Below are positions 1 through 9,519 of a stretch of DNA of 64,000 nt, one piece after another (position 1 is the first letter of the stretch; each line of letters starts with the position of its first letter). Origin of the DNA: Motacilla alba alba (taxonomy: Eukaryota; Chordata; Aves; Passeriformes; Motacillidae); NCBI RefSeq assembly GCF_015832195.1, contig NC_052031.1:11285850-11349849 (forward strand), written 5' to 3'. A program made the translations under genes and the position numbers. The notes beneath the pieces were generated by a model. It did not search any database. It was not told the origin of the DNA and worked only from the letters and a program-made list of their open reading frames with translations.

Positions 1-993
1 TGCACCACTAATAGAAAGAGTATCAATCACACATTTTCTCTGTTGAATTGTGCATCTCATGTTTGTGACTGAATTGTGGGAAGAGCTATGCTGGCACAGC
101 AGTTGCCTCAGGGTGGGAATCATCTCACCTGGCTTTCCATGTCTACACTTAGAGCAGTCAGACTCAACTCTTCCTACAGCTAATTACAGGTCTTTTCTGT
201 AACAGGGCATAAATGGAATCTACTTTAAGTGTAGATGAGTTATGATCTAAAAGTGCCTGTTTCTCTTTATTGACTGCAAAGGGAGCCAGGAGTGACTAGA
301 TCAAATAGAGCCCACACAGAGTCAGTCGGCTGAGTCACCCCCACAGTTTATAATTTTGATAAATTGCACACATTTTAAACCAAATTTGTTCAGTGAAGCA
401 TCCTTTTAGCAGAGCCTTTGGCAACTAGCATGCACTTAGAAAATAGGTCTTCCTGTATAAACCTCCCCTGCCAGCACACATGCAGGGAAGTCTGTGTCAC
501 TGTGTCAGAGTACCTCTTAGACAAACACTTTGCCAGTTACCAAAGGACAGCAGACCAAAATTGTATAGCTGCCTCCTGATTGCTTATTAGTCCTCTGTGG
601 CCTGGCCTATAGTAAAGCATTTTAATAAAGAAAGGGAGAGTAAAACAGTGTTCATGAATAGTTTGAAAATCAGACACTTGCTGCAGATGCCAGGTTATTC
701 CAGAAAGCCTACAATGGATGCCTCTGTGGGACCTGTTGTCATGCAGGGCCTAATTCCCATGCACTTAAGTGATGTCCTCAGCTCACCTCTTGCTCTTCTC
801 TTCCAGTTGCCACTGCATGTACCAAACCATACATGATGAGCTAAAGGCACAGTAGTGCAGATGCCCAGAGTCGTACACCTGCTTCAAGCCAATCTGGTAC
901 AAGGGTCTGCAACGATGTAATCAATGTAGGACCAAAGGGTAATGACCAGGATCCCTTCTCTGTTTGATGTTCATTCCCATCATAGCAGTGACA
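1..993. other. Unannotated single-copy sequence
   Basis: No repeat family, exon or RNA gene is recognised. The only open frame of note (79 codons, from 597) resembles nothing known and has no convincing splice context. A minus-strand CR1 begins immediately downstream. Confidence 0.5.
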
Positions 994-1565
994 CAGAATC
1001 ATAAAATCATAGAGTGGTTTGCGTTTGAATAGACCTTAAAGATCATCTAGCTCTAACCCACCTCCCACAGGCAGGGACACCTTCCACTAGGCCAGGTTGC
1101 TCAGAGCCCCATCTAACCTGGCCTTGAAGACTCCTAGGAATGGAGTATCCACATCCTCAGAATAAAGATTTTTTTTCTAATATCTGATCTAAACCTACTG
1201 TCTTCCAGTTTGAAGTCATTCCCCCTTGTCCTATCACTACATGCTCTGGTAAAAAGCCCCTCTCCATTTTTCTTGGAGGCTGCCTTTAGGCACTGGAAGA
1301 CCAAAAATAGATTGTCCTGAAGCCTTCTCTTTTCCAGACTGAACAAATCCAATTTTTTTTTAGCCTTTTCTCATAGAGGAGGTACTCAAGTTAACTGGGT
1401 GCCCTCCTATGGACTCATTGCAACAGGTCCATGTCCTTCCTGTGCCGGGGACTCAAGGGCAGGGTGAAGTACTCCAGGTGGGATCTCCTAAGAGCAGGGC
1501 AGAAGCAAAGAATCACCTCTCCTGATCTGCTTCTGTTGCAGCCCAGGATACATGCTAACATCTCA
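994..1565 (-). mobile_element. CR1 LINE, 5'-truncated, 3' end at left
   Basis: The left edge is the CR1 3' terminus read backwards: a run resembling AATCATAGAATCATAGAATGG, then the motifs for 'GTTGCTCAGAGCCCC' and 'CCTTGTCCTATCACTAC'. On the minus strand, 1134-1352 still encodes a C-terminal CR1 ORF2 remnant, including LFSLEKRRL and CSDRTRGND. The sequence continues into the CR1 segment reading 'GGGACTC...CACTCCAGGTGGG' on the plus strand and fades near 1560 at 'GCAGCCCAGGATACATG'. It is 5'-truncated, as most CR1 copies are, and too diverged to be active. It ends against an A-rich stretch at 1590-1680. The subfamily cannot be fixed by eye. Confidence 0.9.
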
Positions 1566-1589
1566 AGGATTATATTTTTTACAAATAAA

Positions 1590-1680
1590 CAGACAAACAA
1601 AAAAAAATTAAGCTCAGATGATCAAAAAAAAAAAAAAAAAAAACACAACAAAAACAAAAAGAAAACCCAAAAACTCTGGG
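1590..1680. repeat. A-rich low-complexity stretch with poly-A run
   Basis: A-rich sequence with a 20-base pure A run at 1624-1643, flanked by AAAC and AAAAC interruptions. It lies between two oppositely oriented CR1 fragments. CR1 elements do not end in poly-A, so this is not an obvious tail of either neighbour. Confidence 0.8.
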
Positions 1681-1744
1681 TAGAAAACCCCAGGTAGAAT
1701 CTTCAGGTAGAACAGGTGGTTGTGGAGATAAAAAATGAAAAAAT

Positions 1745-1836
1745 GTCTGGACAAGGTCTTGGTTAGCTGGGTCTAGGCTGCCCTAGTGAACAGGGGTTTG
1801 GACCTTTCCAACCTCAGCCAGTCTGTGACTCTGTGA
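1745..1836 (+). mobile_element. CR1 3' terminal fragment
   Basis: About 90 bases match the extreme 3' end of CR1: GGTCTTGG-like start, a 'CTGCCCT' segment, 'TTTGGACC', then 'CCTTTCCAACCTCAGCCA' and the terminal 'CTGTGACTCTGTGA'. Only the tail is present, consistent with a severely 5'-truncated insertion. It faces the opposite way to the CR1 at 994-1565, so it is a separate event or a rearranged piece. Confidence 0.8.
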
Positions 1837-1840
1837 AAAC

Positions 1841-4059
1841 TCCCACAAAGAGCCTGCTTGGGAGGCTGGTCAGGAGAAAATTGAACTAATGCATTTGTCC
1901 CTGTCCCTGCAAAACCAATGTGTGGAGCAACCTTTAAATATGCAGTAAGGAAGGATATTGCTGCTGCTGCTGTTTGAGATTCTTGTTCAAGTATCCAGGT
2001 AAACCCTGAGTTGTAGATTTAATCTCTGCCATTGGAAGTAATTGGAATGTCCTATAAGCCTTTCTATTCATGGCTCCCTTCAGCAGCTATTTCACAGCAA
2101 AATTCTAGTTTCTACTGTACAGTTTCAAATATAACATATCTATCCAGACTTCATAACAGCAGCTCTCATTTTTATTGATTTTAAGATTATTCTTACATAG
2201 TAGATTTCAGAGTTACTCCTGCTTTAGTCTGCTTATATACATTTGTAGAAAATCATACAATTTTTTTTTTAAATTAACCAGTCTAGGGAAAAATTATGTT
2301 CAATAACAAAATCCATCCAATGCCAACACACAGCAGGGCAGTATTTTCAAGGTCTGACACTGCACTAAGGAAGAGAATTTTTGTCTTCCCAACTAGTATA
2401 CATACAAAATAAATTGACTCTCTTCATATGAAGCATTAAAAAATTATATGCTTCGCCATGTTTTTGATATTTGGCCTTATTTCAGATTGGCTTAGACTTC
2501 AAAATCAAGTTCTGTCACATAAAAAACAAGATCTGAATGCCAATAAAAAAATCTTGCTGAACAACTCTGCTTTTGAAATTTCAGTTATTTTGTAAACAGA
2601 AGCACTGAGTCTCACTTGTGATTCTCTGTCTCACATGAAATACTGAGTTTCCAGACAGAAAATAACACTTCTGGGATTTAGTGCTTGCCTTAGGACAAGC
2701 GTACAGTCCATAGAAGCCTCCAGTCCTAGAACCCTGCTGTAGAACTGCTCATACCATCTTACACAGATTATTTGGGTTTGTACCTTCTAGAGGCGCTGCA
2801 GTTTCAGTATTGAACAACACTATCTTGTACTTTTAGTAAAATTTTTTTAATATTCCCATGCACTGTCTTAGGAATAGCAGTCTGATGATGCAGTTTTCAG
2901 GATAGTCTGATCTTCCTTTGGTATTCTGTTAGTTGTTACAAGAAGAAAGAACCACTGAAGGAATTTGTGTTAAATGTCAGTCTCAGAGAATGACGTACAA
3001 AACAGCCTCATTCTATTTTCTGCACAGAGATTGACTGGAATTTTTTTAATCTTTCTTTTTGGGGAATACATATGGAAACCTCTTATGTGATCTTGAATTT
3101 TCTTGGAATTTTAAGAACTTCTGTGAGATGAGAAAGTGCCCTTTTATTTTTTTTCCCAGAAATTGACTTTGAAGATGTATTTAAAAATTCAGCTAAAAGC
3201 AAGATTATATTTTTTTCCATTCCTAGAGGGGCTTATAGGATTCTGTGAATAAATATAAGTACATAAACATAAAGAAATTATTTTCCCTCTTGCTACTTTA
3301 TAAACATGTATTTACTCATATATTTACTACATCATTTACTGTTGCATTGTTTGTTCATGCTTTGTGGCTTTCATATTAAGGAGGTACAATGGGAGGTGAG
3401 GTGAGTTAACTCATGTGGACATAGAGAACTGCTTTGGAAATCACCTTTGCATTAGGTGGAGAAGAAATACAGGGAAAACTCAGCCAAAAGGGAAACAGTT
3501 TCTGAGTTTACCCTCTGACATGCCAAATGCTCAGTACCTGCTCTGTGGGGAAATGTCACAGAACAATTGTATCAGCAACCTGAAATCTTCAGAGAGAGAA
3601 TTCAAGCCCATAAGACTTGGAAGGCTGAATAACAGCAACTGAGAGAGACAGAAAAATTAATCAGCAGCACTTTCATGGACATGCTAGAACCATCTAATCT
3701 TGAAAGGGGTACGAGTCCTACCTAATGAGATGGAGCTGGTCATTAAGAAATTCAGAAATATCACAGAAGATGGGAGAGATAAAAAAATTACAAGTGATGC
3801 ATTTTCCTCATTAGATAATATCAGTGTATCTTCCAGCACTAAGGATGCTCCTCTGAAATTAGGAATTCAAACTGGAAGAGGGGAGAATGTTGGTAAGGAT
3901 AGAAGACATAATCATCGGCAAAAAAGATAAATGTTTGCTTCTTCAAGATGATTATATAAAGAATTTTGCTCATCACAAATGTGGTAGGCATCATAAGGGA
4001 TTGCAACCATAACAGACAAAGAAAAGGGGAGAAAAATACTTGTTGAGACATTTTTTTGC
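1841..4059. other. Unannotated AT-rich sequence
   Basis: No gene or repeat is recognised in this repeat-poor, AT-rich stretch. From about 3400 it becomes purine-rich, with short open frames at 3415-3642 and 3700-3930. These might be an eroded older retroelement, because old CR1 sequence lies downstream at 5050, but no motif supports that. Confidence 0.4.
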
Positions 4060-4506
4060 ATGCCTAAAGAAGGGCAACGAAGATGGTGAAGGGTGTGGGG
4101 CACAAGTCTGATGAGAAGCGGCTGAGAGAGCTGGGGGAGTTCAGCCTGGAGAAAAGGAGGCTCGGGGGGGACCTTATTGCTCTCCAATACTACTACAGGT
4201 TGTAGCCAGGTGGAAGTTGGGCTCTTCTCTCAGGTGTCAAGTGGCAGGATGAGAGGAAATGGCCTCAAGCTGCTCAAGAAGAGGTTTAGGTTGGATATTG
4301 GGAAAATTTTCTTAGCTGAAAGAGTGGTCTGACATTGGAATAGGCTGCCCTGGGAGGTGGTTAAATCACCATCACTAGAAGTGTTCAAAAGGTGTGTGGA
4401 TTTGCACTTAGGGACATGGTTTAGTGAGGACTTGGCAGAGCTGGCTTAACTGTTCAACTCAATGGTCTTGGAGGTTTTTTCCAACTTGGACAATTTTGTG
4501 ATCCTG
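4060..4506 (+). mobile_element. CR1 LINE 3' end
   Basis: This is a plus-strand CR1 covering the end of ORF2 and the 3' UTR. It starts at 'AAGAAGGGCAACGAAGATGG' and runs through 'GAGAAGCGGCTGAGAGAGCT', 'TTCAGCCTGGAGAAAAGGAGG' (the LFSLEKRR region) and 'GGTTTAGGTTGGATATTGGG'. It ends with 'TTTTTTCCAACTTGGACAA' and 'TTTTGTGATCCTGTA'. The reading frame is broken by stops. A short A-run (4508-4525) follows. It lies about 550 bases upstream of a much older CR1 relic in the same orientation. Confidence 0.92.
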
Positions 4507-5049
4507 TACTGGAAAAAAAAAAAAAATACTCCATGTTCATTGTGAATAAAGGTGATTTGAAGAGGAGAGGCAAACCCTAAGGGAAAAAAGGTTACCTGGC
4601 ATCTAAAATCAAGAGAGCTTGATGATTTTTTAAAAATAAATTGTGGAGGAGTGCCAGCATTTGCAGTGATATTTTAAAAAAGAAACCTGAAGAGCCCTAA
4701 GTGTAAAGGAGAACTCAGGACAGACAAGTCCACTGAAGAAGGCAGATTAATTCTTCAAAAGGCCTTAACTTCAGTAAAAAATTTGGGCATTCTTACAGGA
4801 AAATCTTTCCTTGAGAGCAAGGAGAAAAGGGTCAAGGGTGTCTGCAGAGAATCTGTTTGAAACCAAAATAATTGTGGAAAAGACTGTGGTATATCTACAC
4901 AGAAAAGATATATTAGTGGACCTGTGGATAAATACTGTTAGGGTAAAAATTCAACATTGCTTCGTTAAGGGAAAGTTCTGCTTTATAAGTGTCTTGGAGG
5001 GTTCTAAAAGAGTAAAAAATAATGGAATAATAATTATTTGACTGGTTTA
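4507..5049. other. A-rich sequence between two CR1 copies, possibly eroded CR1
   Basis: It begins with a 13-base A run and continues as purine-rich sequence. The reading style resembles the older CR1 relic that follows at 5050, so part may be its upstream coding region, but I cannot align it by eye. No gene is recognised. Confidence 0.35.
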
Positions 5050-5540
5050 ATCTAACCTGGCTTCCAAAGACATTTTAAAGGAAACTGAGCAATGACTTAA
5101 GAAAGAAGGTTCTGTCATGTAAAAAATATTTGATGAAATATAGAAAACCTAGAAAAGGAGCAAATAAATAGTTCTTACATATCAAGAATGTCAGCAGTTG
5201 TTTCTATAAGGATCTGTTCTGAGACCTCTGCTGGTTAATATATTCATAAATGACCTAGAAAAGATGGTAATCGATGATAAGGTTTGCTGATGGTTCCAAG
5301 TTATTAAAGGTAGTAAGATGAGATCCAGCTGTGGAGTGTTGCAGAAGAACTGACAAGATGGATTGGGCAATAAAATGTCAGATGAAATTTAGTGTAGACA
5401 AATGTAAAGTGATGCCCCTGTGAGAAGCCAATTGTACCTTCAGAAAAAGTGTTTCATTCTGGCTTTTACTGCTTGGGAGCAAGAACCCGGGGTATGATGG
5501 TTGGTTCTAAAAAAATACCAGCTCTAGGCTAGTCAGTTTA
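5050..5540 (+). mobile_element. Ancient CR1 relic carrying the reverse-transcriptase palm region
   Basis: Conceptual translation with frame jumps recovers the CR1 reverse-transcriptase block: SVLRPLL-VNIFINDLEK around 5212-5270, then (shifted frame) FADGSKLLKV around 5284-5312. The latter corresponds to the catalytic FADD motif with the second Asp replaced by Gly. Upstream, 'AAGGAAACTGAGCAATGAC' and 'GGTTCTGTCATG' fit the preceding conserved region. Downstream, 'ATGAAATTTAGTGTAGACAA' and 'GTAAAGTGATGC' match the following MKFNVDKCKVM-like block. The sequence style is that of a deep, non-passerine-specific CR1 lineage shared with other sauropsids. It is inactive, with stops, frameshifts and a mutated active site. 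Confidence 0.85.
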
Positions 5541-6403
5541 AAAAAAAAATTTAAATTGAACACATGATAGGAACATGTTGGACAAGAAATAGCTAACAAA
5601 GAAAGCCTGTATATACCTGTATATACCTTTATCCTGCTGTATAAATTCACAACTCACCCATGTCACATTCTTCAGTTAGAAAAACATACGAGTGAGAGGT
5701 GTGACACAGGTCTTCAAAACCACATTGATCACAGAGAGTAAGGACAGGGATGGACTGCTAAACAATAATTCAATCAGTGAAAAATAATCAGTCTTCATCC
5801 ATGCTCAACATCAATAACAAAGCAATGATATAAGGAACTGGACAGTTTGACCAAATAGATTTTGGAATCCATCCCTGCCTAGTTGGAAGTCTTACCAACA
5901 GGACATGAGATTAATTTTGTTTAACTTTAGATGTCTACATTGTGTCTGTACCTGAGTTATTTGACTGGACTTCTTTTGTGCTCAACAGAAAAATATTTTC
6001 AGCATGCAAAACAGATGATCATTTTAGACATGCACAAAAAGAGTTGTAACCAAAATTCCTGTTTGCTCCCTCTGACCATAAAAGAAGCCTAGATAATTAT
6101 CTCAGATACAGAAAGCTGCACTCCAGTCATCTCAAATTTAAGTGAAATATCAGAGATATCCATATGTTGAACAGGAGAACTATTTTTCTTACCCAAACAT
6201 ATCAATAATTTTGCAAGACTGTCCCATACTCAACTGACTTGATAGATGAAGCCCACTGCCTACTGCAGGATCACCTCTTCTAACCCCCAAAATACATGTT
6301 CCATTGCTACCCCTTCCCATTGCTATCATCTGCATCCCTTTGGTTGTGTGTGTGCTTTTCCTAACTCCAGCTCTATCCCCCATGACTGTCCACGTTCCCA
6401 CAG
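5541..6403. other. Unannotated sequence
   Basis: There is no gene or recognisable repeat. From about 6240 the base composition shifts to C/T-rich on the plus strand, leading into the CpG-rich block at 6404-7004. If that block is a larger LTR than I propose, its left edge could lie in here. Confidence 0.4.
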
Positions 6404-7004
6404 TGTGGCAGTGGAGATTTGCAGATATTTGGTCTCTCCCTGCTTGTGGCCGTTTTAAGATGTTTGGTCTATGTCTGGGGTCGTTTGTTCCATGTCTTGC
6501 TGTGGCAGTAAGAACAATTCCAGATTTTTCTCTGTCAGTCCCTAAAAATCCTGCCCCTTTGTCTAGAGAGTTCCCTGTCAGTTGTGATTTTTCCTTTCTG
6601 TCATTGGCCTGTGTCTTTCCCCGCTTCAGTTTATGTTTACAGTTAGCTGGCCACCCCCCTTCTGCATAAAAGCCGCTGTTTTATTCTTTTTCCCGCTCTC
6701 TGCCATCACCCCCTCTGAGAGAGAGAGAGAGATCGCTTGTGCGGCCCTCACCGCAGCGGGAGAGACTGCCACCGCTGCACGGGAAGAAATAACGCAGCTC
6801 GGAGAAGCAAGCAGAGAATACTTCCTTTTTCCCTTTGCCTCGATCCTTCGGCGTTGTGTCCACGTTTATCGGCCACTTCTGGCCGTTTCGGACCCCAGCC
6901 AGTGGCCGAACCACGACCCTGCCTGCCGGCGGCCAAGGCAGGGCACGGCCCCTCCTGGCACATGTCCCAGTCTCCTCCCGCGACCAGGACACAACGTCGC
7001 CACA
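6404..7004 (+). promoter_or_regulatory. CpG-rich, TATA-containing block: candidate solo LTR or isolated promoter
   Basis: The proposed ends form a six-base inverted repeat (TGTGGC at 6404, GCCACA ending at 7004), as retroviral LTRs do. A TATA-like CATAAAAG sits at 6665-6672, followed by a pyrimidine-rich stretch and a (GA)n run at 6717-6732. A segment of about 290 bases (6725-7004) then holds 24 CpG sites by hand count, in otherwise CpG-poor DNA. This layout fits U3-R-U5 of a fairly young endogenous-retrovirus LTR. Against it: no matching target-site duplication is visible at these ends, and there is no AATAAA between the TATA box and 7004. The alternative is a small CpG-island promoter. No gag, pol or env sequence flanks it. 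The open frames inside, including a 137-codon one on the minus strand, look incidental. Confidence 0.45.
6717..6732. repeat. (GA)n short microsatellite
   Basis: Eight GA units lie just downstream of the TATA-like box, within the CpG-rich block. Confidence 0.8.
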
Positions 7005-9462
7005 GATAAGTGACTCTCTTCCCCTCCCTTTTCTACAACTGATCTCCTCCCTTGCTCTCCGTGTCCAGATTAGGGGCTGCTCCTGTACCTTCATGTGCCA
7101 TCAGTCAAGTCACATCTTCTTTAAAGCATTCCCGCATTCCCTTACTAGTGCTTTCTGTGATAAAAGGCAGGCTAAATGATGTAAGATGAACATCACAGGT
7201 TTTCTTTGATCATTGGCATTCTGGCAAAATTCCTAAACTGTTTTCAGCTGATTGGGCAAGTCCAATGAAGAAGAAGCTGCTATTTAAGGAATATAGTAGC
7301 TATTGAAGAGAATAAGTTTCAAATTATTCCTTAGAAGCATAAATATCCAGGGTGTATTTACACATGTGTGCACAGCACATGCCTGTTGTTTTGTACCAGA
7401 TCAGTAAAGAGATAAAGACTTGCTTTATAAGATGTATATCATCCAGTATAAATTTAATATTTTTACCTTCAAAAGAAAATACAGTTTATATTCTGACTCT
7501 TTAATAGCCCCTTAACATCTTATATATATAATTAAGCAGAGCAGGTTTTCCATCATAGTTTAAAAACAATCAGAGCATGAAGAGCTGGGATTTATCACTT
7601 AAAACACTAAAACCGTGTTCTGTTGAGCTAATTTTCGACAATACTTGTGTTTCATGAAAATGCACAGGAATATATTTCACCTCAGCTTAATTCACTACTT
7701 TAGCTTAATGCTGAGCTGAAACAAAGCTGAGAGAACCAGAGCATGTTGAAAAAGGAGGAAAGCTTATTTTCCAGTTTCAGTTTGTAAATCAATGATGAGG
7801 TGTGAGATGGTGAGATTTATCCATTTAAAAATTTGATGAACATGGCAAGGAAAAAAAACCCAAACATTGACTAGTGATAAATAATATTTTCATTTAATAC
7901 CTTAAGTTTCATTAAAGCTTGTGTTGAGGAGCTTTATAATGCATTCTTTTTTGTAGTTTTAAGTCCCAAATAAACAATATCAAAATACCATTAATCTTTA
8001 ATTTGGCATCAACTAAACTGAATTCCATTCAAATGCACCCTCACAGAAATAATAATTAAAAAGACGAATTATCCACTAACTAATGAATTCACCATTCATT
8101 GATTTCCAGTATAATAAAACGATAAGTACTAAGTAGCACAATAAAAGCATGTAGTTTTATTACAAATCAGACAAATATGTAGCAGACATGCATTTTTCAC
8201 TGAGCAAATAACTTCATTAAATTTATCAAAATATTTCAGCTAATTAGAACAGACTATTTTGCAGAATATCTTTGAGAAAAAGATAAACATTATTTAAATT
8301 ATTCCTTGTTGATTTAAATGGTGCTTAAAGTCACTATGATATAAATCACTCATCTTGGTGCACGTTCTGCATATACTCTCTGATTTTATATGCAAGCAGT
8401 GACATCTTGTTTGGAAAAGGTTGAAATCTATTCCTTTTCCATTGTTAGCTGTTGAATATTTACATTTGCAATTAATTTAAACTGCAAGCATTTCCTGCTT
8501 AGTCTGCTGGTACAAGATTTTCTTAAGAAATCTGAGTACAAATAGAATTTCCCCAGCTGTCATGGATGTAGCTAAGGCATCAAGGTAGGAGAGACACACG
8601 GGTGTGAGAACATCTGCATGTTTGAACATTTGCAAGTGACAGTGCAAATTATTCTGCCATCATTATTTGCAAATCATGTGAAAAAAGGAGTTTCATAGTA
8701 CAGCCACAGGATGTAAAATGGTGGGAAATGGTGAACTACTGAACTCCACCCAGCTGGAGAATCTGAAAGCTTTGCATGAGGCCTTTACATGAGTGCCTCC
8801 AAACTGTCCACAATGGTCACCTAGGCTAAAACAACATCAAGGATGCTGAAAGCCAAGATTAATTTCTAAAAGGCATTATGCACAGAAATAATGCCCTTGA
8901 AAATTCACATAATAAAGAAGGAAAACTCATTATATAGATCCCAGGGGAAAAAATGGAGCTGGCATTAGTATGAAATAATTGTATTGAGGAAACCTCTTTT
9001 GAGCTAATTCACCTCGGCATCAGTAATCTTGTGGATCTGGCTCCAACAGTGAAATTCAAATTTGTACAGAGAAAGCAGCCAGTTCATGCTGCATCAGAGG
9101 ATGCAAGAGTGAGGGAGACTACTGAAGCGCTCAAAATGCTGCATTACCTGCCAAGCCAATCCAGAGGAGGTACGGCACTGACAAAGAAACTAACATAAGT
9201 CAAATAATTTCTCCCTGTCTTTTCATATTTGCAACAGGGAAAATACATGTTCATTAAATACTTGCTAAATTCAAAAAAATGCAAATACCTGCATAGTACC
9301 AGTCAGGTAGCATAACTGTAGAACAAACTGCCTAATTTGAGGATATAAAAAATCATAGTCATATATAAAGTTCAATATTCAGAGGACATTATTTGTTGTG
9401 ACTACTGAAACCTGAAAAGTCACAGGAGAGAATAGCAGTTGCTTTTAAAGCTAGATCATGGA

Positions 9463-9464
<2 letters not shown>
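7005..9464. other. Unannotated AT-rich sequence with a TAAT-rich stretch
   Basis: No gene or repeat family is recognised. Between about 7890 and 8480 the sequence is dense in TAAT, ATTA and AATTA words, with no repeat or coding signature. That texture is typical of conserved non-coding elements near developmental genes (see findings). Confidence 0.4.

Positions 9465-9516
<52 letters not shown>
9465..9516. repeat. (AT)n microsatellite
   Basis: An uninterrupted AT dinucleotide array of 52 bases (26 units), flanked by GAGA on the left and TTGGCAAATT on the right. It is likely length-variable. The Tyr-Ile alternation in open frames here is only the translated repeat. Confidence 0.97.

Positions 9517-9519
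<3 letters not shown>

Noticed and set aside
6404..7004. Full endogenous retrovirus
   Set aside because: No primer-binding site, gag, pol or env similarity, or second LTR is seen on either side.
6681..7094. 137-codon minus-strand frame and overlapping plus-strand frames
   Set aside because: They fall in the CpG-rich LTR/promoter-like block, in several frames at once, with Arg/Ser/Gly-rich low-information sequence.
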